NCBI RefSeq assembly: GCF_037893015.1 | Contig: NC_133666.1 | Span: 654,981,276-655,045,275, forward strand | Source: Macrotis lagotis | Lineage: Eukaryota; Chordata; Mammalia; Peramelemorphia; Peramelidae | Direction: 5' to 3' | Length of the DNA stretch: 64,000 nucleotides | Part shown: positions 34,960-46,800 of the stretch, piece by piece | Position numbering within the stretch: the first letter of the stretch is position 1 | Layout of the letters: each line of letters begins with the position of its first letter | Position numbers and translations under genes: made by a program | Notes under the pieces: model-generated | The model's database searches: none | What the model was told of the DNA's origin: nothing | Seen by the model: only the letters and a program-made list of their open reading frames with translations

Positions 34960-36375
34960 TAGTTATTGTCCTTCATGCTCAAAAAAGTACCAAAATAACA
35001 CTGTGTTGGAGTCAAGTCACAGTGTGTTTGATTGTGCTGATCAGACAAATATGAATTTAGAAGGCTCTACTACAGGTTGGACACAAATAGCCCATATGAA
35101 CCCTTGGTTTGGAGATGTCTCTAGATTTGAACATCACACGTTTCTTTTGGTCTACTTCAATTCTATTTTGTTCAAACAGCACATTGCCTTCTTTGTTAAG
35201 TAGTACCACGCCAGATGGTCCCGTGCCAATATCTCCTGTGTCTCACAATTGATTTCAAAGTTCTTTAGAGAGACTTGCAGAGTATCTTTGGAGTACTTCT
35301 GCCCTTTTGTGAGTACTGACATTGTTTAAGTTCTCCATACAAAGTCTTTTAGGTAAATTCTTGTCATTTGAGCAAAGTGACTAGACAACTGGAGTTGCCC
35401 TCTTTGTAACAGAATTTGAATGCTTAACAATTCAACTTAAGAAAGCACCTCAGTATCCAGTACCTTATCATGCCAGGTTATCTTCAATATCTTCCTGAAA
35501 TAATTCAAATGGAAGTGATTCAGTTTCCTGACATGGTGCTGATAAATTGTTTGAGTTTCACAGGCATACAACTCTGAGGTCAGTTCAGCAGCTTTGTAGA
35601 CCTTCAGTTTGGTAGTCAGTCTTCTTCTCTTCCACACTCTGGCATGTGCAAGTAAACCCCATCATCTATGTATATGCTCCTAGAATGCATACTACCAAGG
35701 TTAAGTGACCTTATCCACAATATTCAAAATTTCTCCAGTTTCTGTAACCAGTGGTTTCATACATGGATAAGGTGGTGCAGTCTGGTGGAGAACCTCGGTT
35801 TTCCTGGTATTATTGTTAGGGCAAAATTAGCCCAAGCAGCAGAGAATTGATCCACACTCTGTTGCATCTCAGCTTCAGAAGCTATAAAGAGTGCACAATT
35901 ATATGCAAACAAAAAAGTCAAGCACGAATTCTCCCTTCATGTTAGGCTTGCCTTGTAGCCTTTTCAAATTAAATCATTTACGATCAGTTGTGGTAGCTGA
36001 TCTTGATGTCATTTTCATTCTCATTGAAGACATCTGACAACATTGCTGAAACATTCTACTAAAAAGCATCAGGGGGTGGCTAGGTGACACAGCGGATAAA
36101 GCACTGGCCCTGGAGTCAGGAGTACCTGGGTTCAAATCCGGTCTCAGACACTTAAAGATTACCTAGCTGTGTGGCCTTGGGCAAGCCACTTAACCCCATT
36201 TGCCTTGCAAAAAAAAACCTAAAAAAAAAGCATGAGAGAAAGTCAACCTTTCCTAAGTAAGTGTGAGAACATCATCCATTATCCAAAACCCATGAAAGCA
36301 TGCTGTCATGGAACTGAAGTACAATACTGATCAACTTCTTTGGTCAACCAAATTTTGCCACAATCTTCCACAAGA
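34960..36375 (-). mobile_element. Non-L1 LINE (RTE/CR1/L2-class) reverse-transcriptase fragment
   Basis: An open stretch at 35437-35637 reads TTKLKVYKAAELTSELYACE and HHVRKLNHFHLNYFRKILKI then WHDKVLDTEVLS. This is the thumb and C-terminal part of non-LTR reverse transcriptases found in RTE/CR1-like LINEs and clearly differs from L1 ORF2. On the minus strand, sequence before it (36375-35650) and after it (35430-34960) fits the same protein with interruptions, and the SINE at 36073-36228 is inserted in it. The exact clade is uncertain. Confidence 0.65.
36073..36228 (+). repeat. WSINE1-type SINE, sense
   Basis: Full-length copy with AAAAAGCATCAG before and AAAAAGCATGAG after. Confidence 0.92.
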
Positions 36376-36387
36376 CTGACAATATCA

Positions 36388-36582
36388 ATTCCCCACCCTT
36401 GGAACTGCAACCCAGTATGGGCTGGGCAATAGAGCTGTTAATCAGTGCCATCTATACCCAGTGCAAGCAAAGGGTCTCTGGTAATCTGTTTCTGACCAAT
36501 CATCTGACTCTCTTACTGTTTCTGAGTTGAGAGATTTTGAAACTGCCATTGATGTCACAGATATTTCCAAGATCCACAGAAA
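36388..36582 (-). repeat. L1 5' UTR-like segment, copy 1 of a direct duplication
   Basis: Nearly the same sequence as 36990-37178, including GCAATAGAGCTG, GGTAATCTGTTTCTGACC and ACTCTCTTACTGTTTCTGAG. Confidence 0.6.
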
Positions 36583-36735
36583 TTATTTAAAAATGGGGAA
36601 AGTCCCACATGTTCCAAAATATCCATAGCAACTCTATTTGCTATGTGAAAGAATTGGAAATTGAGGGGATACCCATCAATTAGGTAATGGCTGAACAAAT
36701 CGTATTTGATCATATTGACAAGCATGATTTTATTT
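36583..36735 (+). mobile_element. L1 3' fragment, sense
   Basis: GGGGAAAGTCCCACATGTTCC and GGGGATACCCATCAATTAGG match the late L1 3' region also seen at 39120-39220. Confidence 0.65.
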
Positions 36736-36759
36736 TCAGAGGATATGTTCTAAGAATCT

Positions 36760-37418
36760 GTGAATTTTTACGTTTCGAAGGTAGTGTGATCCAGGGTGGA
36801 GTGTGAGCACTGCTTTCCTGGTCTGTACTCTGGTCTTTACCCCCTTCCCCTGCCACCACAAGAGTAAGCATTCCTCTTGGCCTTAGAACTGTGACCAGAT
36901 TCCCTGATCTCTTATAGCCACAAGTCTAGTACTCTTCTCTGCCTTGGAACTAGGACTAGGGGTCCTATTTGTGACCAACTAAAAAGTACTCTTCCCCACC
37001 TTTGGAAACTGCAACACAGAACTGAATATGGGCAATAGAGCTGGGTGCCATCTGTACCCAGTGCAAGAAAAGGGTCTCTAGTAATCTGTTTCTGACCAGT
37101 CATCTGACTCTCTTACTGTTTCTGAGTCGAGAGATTTGAAACTGCCATTACTGTCCGAGATATTTCCAAGACCCACAGCTAGTACTACTACTACTACTAC
37201 TACCACCCATTGCACTGACTCCCATTACTCTCATCCTGTTGTTACAAACTTCTGCCAACTTCCTAAACTTAGACTGAAAAAATGTCTTACTCTGACCTTT
37301 TTTTTTTTGACTCTGCTGCTCCAAAATTCATCTTGAAGAATATTTTAAAGTTGCTTGGAAAGGAGTATTGGAAGAGTTTAACTGGATAACTACCTCTAAT
37401 CCACTATCTTGGCTTCCC
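36760..37418 (-). mobile_element. L1 5' UTR, antisense
   Basis: The right end (TTTAAAGTTGCTTGGAAAGG, then CCACTATCTTGGCTTCCC) parallels the 5' end of the L1 at 17860-17937. Contains the second copy (36990-37178) of the duplicated segment and a (TAC)n array at 37181-37203. No ORF sequence follows. Confidence 0.65.
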
Positions 37419-37849
37419 AAGGGACAATTTTAAAATCAGAAAACAGTCTTTCTTCAATTGTGTCACCTCTCTTATTTTTCTTGATCTTTTGAATATTACT
37501 GTGACATTCAGTAGTTCAGTAGTTTTTCAGGACCTGAGGACAGTTGACTTGAAATCATCAAGGGTAACCAGTGCCCTCTTACTATCTTCTCATGTCTCTA
37601 GAATATCAACCATCAATTTGCAATTTTTTTCTACTATCACAAAAGAAAAATACATTTGTTACATAATTGGCTTCTCCTTCTCTGTCCTCCTTAATTGATC
37701 ACTATGTTCTACCTCATAAGAAGAGGTATAATCCTTATCTCTATCCTGGGCCATCTTTTCTCAGTATACTTTCTGTTTTGGTGATCTTTTTTTTTTCTTT
37801 GTAATCTTATTATCTCCCATAGGATCAACTATAATTTCTATGCAGAAGG

Positions 37850-37895
37850 CATACATATATATATATATATATGTATGTATGTGTGTACATAGATG
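37850..37895. repeat. (AT)n/(GTAT)n microsatellite
   Basis: CATATATAT array followed by GTATGTATGTGTGTAC. Confidence 0.85.
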
Positions 37896-37999
37896 TCTAT
37901 AGACACATACACATAAAGTTATAAACAGACACATGATATAGATGCATATTTATAGACACACACATGTGTCATGTGATTTGTATATCTCTAATCCTCATC

Positions 38000-38660
38000 T
38001 CCATCCAGAGCTCTGGTCCTGCATGACCAACTATTGGACATCACTTGTATATTCCATCAGTGTCTCAAACTCAACTTGTCCAAAATTTTCTGCCAAGATT
38101 CACTGTCCTCCTTTATCATTTCTGTAAAGGGTACTACCATCCTTTCACTTAACCAGATTCTCACCTTCTGATATTATCCTAAACTCTTCATTCTCCCTTA
38201 AATCTCATGTCCAATAAGCTGGCAATTTTTGTTGTTTTTATTTTCACAGTACATCTAAAAACTGTTCCCTTCTATTCAATCACAATCCATCCTAATTCAG
38301 GCCCTTATCACCCCTTGCCTGGACTATTCCAAAAGCTTCTTCTTAGTCTCCCTCTTTCCAGTCTCTTTATTTCTCCAATCTATCTTCCACAGAGTTACCA
38401 TTAATATTTCTAAAGCACAGGTGTAATTTTGTTATTCCTCTGCACAAGAAGCTTTTGGGGCTCCCACTTGTTTCTGGAATAAAATATCCATTTCTTTGAA
38501 ATTGGAAACTCTTCACAATCTTCCTATTTTTCCAGTAGAATAGTTTTTACTCTCCTTTAAGTACCCTGCAGTCTAGCTAAATTGGACTTCTTTCTGTTCC
38601 CCATGTACAATATGCCATTACTGACCTTTTCACAGGCTGTCCCCCATACCTGAGTAGCCC
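38000..38660 (+). repeat. L2-like LINE fragment
   Basis: CTGGACTATTCCAAAAGCTTC, TCTAAAGCACAGGTGTAATT, ACCCTGCAGTCTAGCTAAAT and TTTTCACAGGCTGTCCCCCA follow L2 3' order, with CAAACTCAACTTGTCC upstream. Confidence 0.6.
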
Positions 38661-38704
38661 CTATAGTTGTAGGTGGACCTTATCCCAACTCATATTCACA
38701 CAAG

Positions 38705-38705
<1 letters not shown>

Positions 38706-38740
<35 letters not shown>
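38706..38740. repeat. (CA)n microsatellite
   Basis: About 17 CA units. Confidence 0.95.
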
Positions 38741-38967
38741 TTATAACATATTTCTTGTCAAAGTCTGCTTTTTCTTCTTCTACTATCTGACTGTAAAGAT
38801 GTCAGCCTCCTTTCTTGGGGAACAGAAAACTGACCTGATCATCTTGCTGAAAGCAGCTGTAAATCCTCTTTTGTGAAAGAATGGCACAGACATCCTGGAG
38901 AGGATAATGTTTCCAGTAATGTTTACTGGAAATCTGTTGTGGCCAAGGTCCAGACATCCTGAGCTAA

Positions 38968-39800
38968 GATAGAAGCATGTCATTGTTGGTGGAGTTGTGA
39001 ACTGATCCAACCATTCTGAAGAGCAATATGGAACTATGCCCAAAGAGCCATAAAATTGATCATGCTCTTTGACCCAGAAATACCAATACTATACCTATAT
39101 CCAGAAAAAAATATTTTAAAAATGGGAAAAGTCCCACATGTTCCAAAATATCCATCGCAGTTCTTTTTGTAGTGGCAAAGAATTGGAAATTGAAGGGATG
39201 CCCATCAATTAGGTAATAACTGAACAAGTTATGGTAAATGAATGTTTTGGAATACTCTTATTCTATAAGATACCATGAATGGTCAGATTCTAGAGAAGCT
39301 TGGAATGAATTACAGGAACTGATGCCGAGCGAAAGGAGCAGAACCAAGAGAACTTCAACATATTAACAACATTGTAAGCGGTTGATCAACCTTAACAGAT
39401 GCAGTTCCTCTCAGCAGTTCAGAGAGCTAGATCAAACCTAGGAGACCGGCTATGAACAATGCTACCCCCCCCCCCCCAAAAAAGAAAAAGAAACAAAACA
39501 AAACAAAAACCCTACAGAATCTGAATAAACACTAACACTTTTTAAACTTTCTATTATTATTTCTTTCCATAGTTTTCTTTCCTTTCTTTTAATCCTAACT
39601 CCTCATAGAAAATGACTAAGCTGTAAACATGTTAAACACAAATATGTATGTACGATGTTCACCTAATTTTTCATCTCCAAAGGGGGGAAGGGGAAAAGAA
39701 ATTATGTAACTTAAAATTCATCATGTGGATGAATGTTGAAAAAACCTTCATAAAACATAATTGGAAAAATAAAATATCAAATGAAAAATCAATTAAAAAA
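38968..39800 (+). mobile_element. L1 3' region, sense, 5' truncated
   Basis: Starts TTGTTGGTGGAGTTGTGAAC, then TTTGACCCAGAAATACCAAT, GATGCCGAGCGAAAGGAGCA and the terminus ATAATTGGAAAAATAAAATA with an A-rich tail. A C run at 39465-39477 lies inside. Confidence 0.8.
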
Positions 39801-41362
39801 AGATAGAAACTTGTTCGCCTCCCCTTGTGGTTAACTAAACCTTGAAATATCCTGAAATTCAGGCATGGGAACTTTAACTGTGACTTCAATGGCTGCTACC
39901 AATCATCCTATGATATTTTGTCTACTTCCTATAAATGAGTCTCATATCTCACTCTGGAGGCTGGGTCCCAAAAGCCAGACCCCCCACCTCCCCTACATAT
40001 GCATTTTGGGCTGCAAGAGCTTAGAAAAACTATTAAGCATGCATCTTTTTCTTTAATATCAAACTTTGAGGGCTAACACAAGTTGAACTAATATCACTTG
40101 TTCCTTATTAGGGCAAACTCTGGAGGTTAAAACATAGAGTTTTAGGACCAAAATAGCAATACATTTCACAACTTTAGTGAGGAAGAGTGTCTCCTTAGTA
40201 CCTCCCTACACTTGCTGTTCTGCTTTTACTCCTGCTACTATGTAATACCTCTAGGTAATACCTCATATTCAGCCCTCTAGAGTTCATCTCCCACTCTCCC
40301 CCTCATCAGGCCTCTAATTGGGACATTCAGTTCTCCTGGTAACTTTATGATGAGACTCCTCTTGTTCTTTGAATATCACTCCTTGCAATCAATGGATGGC
40401 CACATGAACAGTCACTGTAGGGACTTCCTTAACCAGTGTGTTTTAAAACACTTCCATGCTTTAGTAAATCATAGTTGGGAGTTACAATGGCTCAAAATAT
40501 AGGATCACCATATAGCCCACTCCAATGAGCCAGTCTGGTCCTCAGAGGACCTTTCCTAATGGAGTCCATATGAGGCTTTATGACTAGAGAGCCCAGCATT
40601 ATGGCCTAAGAGAATATTCTGAGGGATCCAACCCTTGATGAACTGAATGTAGACTCATCCAGGTGGGTCTCATCTAGGAGTAATGCCACATTTGGAAATA
40701 AACATGGTAGAATAAATGCTCTGTAGAAAGCATGTTAACTCTAAATTCACTCTTCCTAGGAGATAAGGTGATCTAGGAAAGATTGTGGTCCCAAGTTTGT
40801 AACTTCACAGCAAATATGTAAGTCGTCATAGCAAATATGACTTTGTAAAAATTCATTGATACTAATTAATTAATTAATTGGTTAATGGCTAACAACTAAC
40901 ACATTGGCAAAGGGACTCTATTTTAATAGCATTAGAGAAAGTCACAGCACCTTCCCCTAGAGATTCCTCTAGAACTCTCAGGGGAAGATGTGACTAGCCT
41001 TTCTCTGGAACAATAAGGTCAAAGTAATTCTAGAGACAGAGCCCTCAATAAGAGCCTTGTTTCCTCCATCACCATTACTCATTCAACAAATATTTATTAG
41101 ACACCAATTTTGTGCCAGACATTGACATTTCTCGTTTTCCCATCACCATTAATTAATCAACAAGGGGAAAAAAATTGAATCTTTCACATTTATGAGGAAC
41201 CTCATTGGAGAAATTCTTCATCTGGGATGTTATGACTTACTAGATATGCCAGTTTTCAGGATTCATCAGAGAAAAGCTGTCATATTTTTTAATTTGTTTC
41301 TTTTTATTCTACAAATCATTTTTTTTTTCTTTTTGGTGTGTTTCCTTTAAAAGTCAAAAAAG
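39801..41362. other. Mostly unrecognised DNA
   Basis: No gene found. A short L2/MIR3-type motif (CAACAAATATTTATTAGACAC) occurs at 41093-41130. Confidence 0.45.
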
Positions 41363-41500
41363 GGAGTGGCTAGGTGGCACAGTGGATAAAGCACCAGCCC
41401 TGGAGTCCCAATCCGGTCTCAGACACTTAATAATTACCTAGCTGTGTGGCCTTGGGCAAGCCACTTAACCCCATTTGCCTTGTAAAAACCTAAAAAAAAA
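41363..41500 (+). repeat. WSINE1-type SINE with B box deleted
   Basis: Compared with other copies it lacks about 18 bp between GGAGTC and CCAATCCGGTCTC, which removes the GGGTTCAAA part of the pol III B box. AAAAGTCAAAAAAG and AAAAGTCCAAAAAG flank it. Confidence 0.88.
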
Positions 41501-42560
41501 GTCCAAAAAGTTCTTTTTTGAGATAATTTTTGCACGTTTTTGTATTTGTTGATTCATCCCTTGCTTGGGTACCAATAGCAATTTGCCATGTTACTGAATC
41601 CTGGATAAATATTAATATTGATACTAATAGGAGCCTTTGTGCCACTAAAATGCTGGTGCCTAGTCGATTAATGTTGGAGGTTCTTCTTTTGCATTTGAAC
41701 AGAAAGTTGGCCTTCTTGTGAGATCCTTATGATCCAGTTTTTCCTGCTAATCTAAAAATTCCTAAGAAATTTCCTGATTAATACTTTTTCTTGGAAACCT
41801 CATACTTGTTCAAGGTTTATTTTATCTAGTTTTCTATTGTCTTTAATTGTGCCTGCTTGTCTGCTCAATGGATGAGTTTGGAACTTTAGCAGGAGTATCC
41901 TCATAATGGCAAAGATCCATTGGGGGACATTTGGGGTGCCCTTTGGAATAAGGACCCAGAGGAAATTTTCTTGGACCTCAAAAGGACTGCACAAAGCACG
42001 GGGACCTATCAGGAAAATGTGGTTTTAGAAACTATTGTTCAGACCCTAGTTAAGTGACTTTATTCACTGAGGAAATCATGGATGAATGTTCACCTAAAAT
42101 AGTTTGGATTTTTGCCTAAAAGTACAAGGTAAGGGAGTTCTTTATCTCTGTGGAGAAAAATTGTATGTTTTGCTAGAGTAATCTCCTAACCTCTCCCCCT
42201 CCCCCAGCCCCTGGGATAGTTTTCCTTAAAAAGTTTTTGGGATCTTATTTCAGAATTGGTGAACTCGGGGATCTAAAGGCTTAGACAGTTGGTATCACTT
42301 CCTTAGCAACCAAGTACAAAGTAGCTACAGGGACACATAGAAAACTTCACTGGTGGCTTATGACAGGCCAGGGAATTTCAATCAGTTGAATTGATTTAAG
42401 GAGTCCTCAATGCCTATATAATAGTCCTCAATGTCATATAATAGATGCTGATGGATTGTTAAATGTTCTTTTCCTGCTATGGCTAAGTAATCTCTTTTTG
42501 TTCATTGTTGAATGACCTATAAGAATCTCATTTTGTTCCATCACCAAACTTAAACTACCA
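41501..42560. other. No recognisable feature
   Basis: An open frame at 41530-41721 shows no recognisable domain. Confidence 0.45.
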
Positions 42561-42767
42561 AAGTTTGTGTTCTCTGAGATTGCTGTAGGAACTAAGCATT
42601 CTTTTCTAAATGGGAAGTTTTCTTTTCTTTTTCTTTTTTCCTTTTCTTTTATTATCTTTCGGTTATGGAAGACTGTTTTGAATACTAAGATGGCCCTCTT
42701 TGAATGCCATTCCTTTCAACTCCATGAGAGATGTCTACTACTTTGTGAGTTTCAAAAGGTTGGAATG

Positions 42768-42840
42768 AGGAAGGGGAAGGGAGGGGAGGGGAGGGGAGGG
42801 GAGGGGAGGGGAGGGGAGGGGAGGGGAGGGGAGGGGAGGG
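42768..42840. repeat. (GGGGA)n minisatellite, G-quadruplex-prone
   Basis: About 13 units of GGGGA/GGGGAG on the plus strand, each offering a run of four G. Confidence 0.95.
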
Positions 42841-42869
42841 AACCAACCTGCAGAGGTAGATAGTGAAGG

Positions 42870-43085
42870 TATTGTTGTTTCCACTTTATAGAAGAGAAAC
42901 CCAAGGCCCATAGAGATGAAGGTAGTTAGCAGCATTACACATCTACTAAATATTAAACACAGGCTCTTGGTTCCAAATTCAATACCCTCCCCAATCCAAG
43001 TCACTTCTAATTCCCCCATCACAGTTAATCAACCAACAAGCATTTATTAGGCAATGATTATAAGATAGGCACTGTGCATAAAGGA
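42870..43085 (+). repeat. MIR-like fragment and L2/MIR3-type tail
   Basis: TTTCCACTTTATAGAAGAGA plus GTTAGCAGCATTACACATCT resemble a diverged MIR. AATCAACCAACAAGCATTTA follows. Confidence 0.45.
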
Positions 43086-43319
43086 AATATACAATTATAA
43101 TAAAATTACAAAAATATACATAAGATAGGGAAGGAGTAATTTATGACAGTGAAATAGGATGGCCAGGCAGGGATGAATGGTCAGCCACAGAAAATGGATG
43201 CCTTGAATTCAGACCTTAAGGGAGCAAGCATGCAGAGAGACGTAGACCTGGGAATCAATTAGATAAAGGTGACAGCCAAAATCATGGAGATTAACATAGG
43301 AGATGGTGTAGGGGAAAGG

Positions 43320-43325
43320 TTTATT
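43320..43325 (-). promoter_or_regulatory. Candidate polyadenylation signal of the lectin gene
   Basis: AATAAA on the minus strand, about 195 bp downstream of the lectin stop codon. Position is plausible for a short 3' UTR; there is no transcript evidence. Confidence 0.45.
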
Positions 43326-43518
43326 TGGAGGGATCTCAAGGAACTTTGGCCCTCGTGACAGAAAATGAGCATCAGGATTCCCAAAAGAAGATACAAGATG
43401 GGAGATGGGGGCAGGGCAAAATAGCCTTGATTCAGACCCAGGAGTCTGGTCCCTGAATCCCATCTATTCTTCTCCCCATCTAGATGTCACACCCATCCAC
43501 CCCAATCCCTGAATCTCC

Positions 43519-43660
43519 TCAGAGCTTGGGACAAGAGAAAGCTTCCTTCTCACAGATCCAGTAGTCCTCCTTGCTGCAGGGTGCATCATTCCAGCCTTTT
43601 GTGGTCATCTCACAGCAATCTTCATCATCAATATTGTTGGGTTCTCCTTCATTCCAATAA
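43519..43660 (-). CDS. Lectin exon 8: end of CRD with EPN and WND
   Basis: The acceptor TTTTCACAG precedes 43660. The exon codes YWNEGEPNN, DEDCCEMTTKGWNDAPC and DYWICEKEAFSCPKL and ends in TGA (43519-43521). EPN predicts mannose/GlcNAc-type preference (family rule). An extra cysteine beside the conserved one (DCCE) is unusual, as is a further one near the C-terminus. Confidence 0.93.
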
Positions 43661-43852
43661 CTGTGAAAATAAGACTTTTAGAAGTCTTTTAAGAAGTCCT
43701 TCCCTCTCCCACACTCAAGCAACCCTTCAGTCCCATTGGTCCACTCCTTGTCTCCAGCTCCATCATTCTCCCTACCTAGACCAAAGCTGGTCTGTACCTC
43801 AGTTGTGGGCCCAAGTTCCCTCACTCACTCCTTCTGTCTCTCCCCACCACCA

Positions 43853-43888
<36 letters not shown>

Positions 43889-46800
43889 CCTACACATATA
43901 CTCATAACCTTGGATGGAAACCATCTGACCTGGGAAGGGCCCATTGACTCCCCATTCCACTCCTGCTTTCTGTCACCCCTGCCTCTGTCTCAAGTAGTCC
44001 TTCCCTGGGAAGTCCCAGGATCCCCAAAGATCCCCAGCCTTTCCAGGCATATGGAAGTCCAGTCAGCTGAGAATAACTAAAGAAATACTCATTTGGACAC
44101 ATGGATGGGTTTGGAGAGGAAGAAGAGGAAAGCTTCTTTCAAGGTTCCCAGGCACCCCTAGATTAAAGCTCCTCAAGGATCAGAGATGAGTTCCCACTTC
44201 TTCACAACCTCCCAAAGGGAAAGCTGTGTTTCCCACATGACAAAACCCTGAGCTTTAGAGTTGCTTTCAAGGCATTGTTCCTTTCTGGAGGATCAGGAAG
44301 TTAATAGAATCATATGATCATAAATCTAGAGTTGGGAGGCATCTCAGAGTTCATCTAATCCAACTTCTCTTTTAACAGATCTGTAAGCCTGGTTTTAAAC
44401 TTATGCCCTTTGAATAAGACTATCCTAATTGTAAGAGAGAATGATGACACGATCCTGTATAAGGGAGAAAGAAAGAATTGGTACAAAAACTTTGGAGAGT
44501 CAAGACATTTTTCCATCCTGTTCACAGAGATTCTCTTTAGAACAACTTCAAGGAGAAACAAAAAAGACTTTAAAAATGTGAAACATACAAGGGAATGCCA
44601 GTACCTCAACACATCCCTAATTTCTAGCCTGATACCCTAAAGATTTTGAGAATTTCCTTTTGATGAAGATTGGATCCTCTCTTAGCTGAGTAAGATGTCA
44701 GCTTACTCTCATTGAAGAGTTTCTTTGCTCTTGTGTATTTTTTTAGTATAATTAAATCAGTAGAATTCTGATTTCTATTTGTTATCTGCTCAGATAACTG
44801 GGATTACTCACTATTTACTATTTATTCTGGGTCTTTGTGTATTTAGAATTTGATAGCAAAAAGTCAGTGGGTATAAGCTTTGGGGAACTTTCCCCCCTTT
44901 ATGAAAAGTGATCAAGGAAACTAGTGACTTTGTCACTTATGAATCTTAAAGAAAATTTGGGGCACCTAAACCAGAAAAATGGGGAGGGGGGATGGCGGGA
45001 GGTACCAAAAAAATGAATCTCTAGCCTGGTACCATCTTTCAGAGAACATGAAAGTCAGCCACATGATTTTTTCTCCTGCACCTCTCTAGATATGAACCAA
45101 AATCTCCCTTGGAGAAAGATGGGCAAGATTCCAGGGTTATCTATCCTTCCCAATGAGCCACATTTAGACAATTCACAAAAATGTCTTCATCTTGCATGGG
45201 CTACACACTTACACAGAAAAGCAAACTCTGGTTAAGAGAAATTAAATGACTTGCCCAGGGTTATTCACAGTCTAAGGTCAGTGGGAGAATCTGAACACAA
45301 GATCTCTGATCCCAGAGTCAGTGTTCTTCCCACCAAACCTTGATGGATCAAGATTTTAAACAAGCACTGAGTTTGGAGAGAGATGATGATGGATATTGAT
45401 ATGGGAAACACTGCTAGGGAAAGATGTTGACTGGAGAAGATACTGATTCTGGAGAAAGACACTGACCAGGGTGGTGAGGAAAGATATTTACTGGGACTGG
45501 GATTGACTGGAGAAAGAATGACTGTGGAAGAGAGAAAGAGATGGTGGAGACACTGACTGAAAAGAGGGGAACAGTGGCCCTCACATCAAAGGGAATTTGG
45601 GGGAGGGCTTGGTTGTGTCTTCCCTTGATCACACAATAATGTGATTAGGGACCTTTGACCTTTAGTGACTGAATTTAGTTCCTATGCTGCAGTTTCAGAC
45701 ATCATGGGAAGGGGATGGGGCTAGCCTGTGGAACTCCTAGGGAAGGGTGAAGCATTTGTCTCCCCTCCCTCCTGGGTCTCTGGACTGCTGCCAGCAACTT
45801 ACGACTGCTCCAGAATTGTTCCATCCACCCAATGCCAGGTCCCCTCCTTCTTCTTGTCACTAAGTCCTATCCACAACTGGCGGCCGTAGTCAGCATGCTG
45901 CCTCAAGTATGTCTGGGAAACAGAAAGTGGGCTGATGTTGGAACTCATCCCTCAGTCCCAGAGACCAAACGAAGCCTTGGCCCTCATCAGGCTTGGGCCA
46001 CCCTGGAGGCACTGCCTTCACGCCTCTGCCCCCACACCACAAGGACTCTTCCCTCTTCACAGATTCAGCCTTCTGACCACTCGGGTGATGTCGGAGGGCA
46101 CTCTCTGGAGACACACTTCCCTGTGTCCACTATTGGAGAGACAACAATAGCAGCAGCAGCAGCAGCAACAGCAAAGGGCAGGGGCGACAGCAACAATAAC
46201 AACAACCATAGAAGCAACTACAATAGCAGCAGCAACAGTAACTGTTGGACTTTATATATCATTTTCAGATTTGTAAACTACTCCCCATGCTACCTCATCT
46301 ATACACATCTTATGTGAATCTTCAGATAATCCTGTGAGGCCGATCGTGTCATTATCTCCATTTTAGAGATAGTTTGAGAGAGCTAAGGATGAACTTGACA
46401 CCCCATTGTTCCTTTTGGATGTAGTTCCTGCCTCTCTGAGATCAAACACCTGAGTTCAAATCTTCACTCTCCTAATTAGTGCTCACATAATATTAGGGAA
46501 CCCTTTTCCTTTCCCTGGGTCATGGGATGCTTGAATGTAAAATGAGAAGACTGGTCTTGTTCATCTTTAAGGTGTTTTTCAGCTCTGCTCTTGCAGCCCC
46601 CCCCAAGCATCTACTTTCTCCTGAGGAGAGTATCTGACTCCAATATCCATGTGTGACTTCCTGTTGATGCCATGAGGCTGTGTCTCCCATACATGTGTCC
46701 TGTGACTCTCGGTGAATCTCAGGCTCCTTGGAGTTCACCATGGGCTAGCCTGAATGAATGTGTGATGAACATGGAAACAGCTTGTGTCATATAAAGATGC

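Noticed and set aside
45832-46317. Plus-strand open frame of 161 codons with alanine and asparagine runs
   Set aside because: It is the opposite strand of lectin exon 7 plus an intronic trinucleotide repeat.
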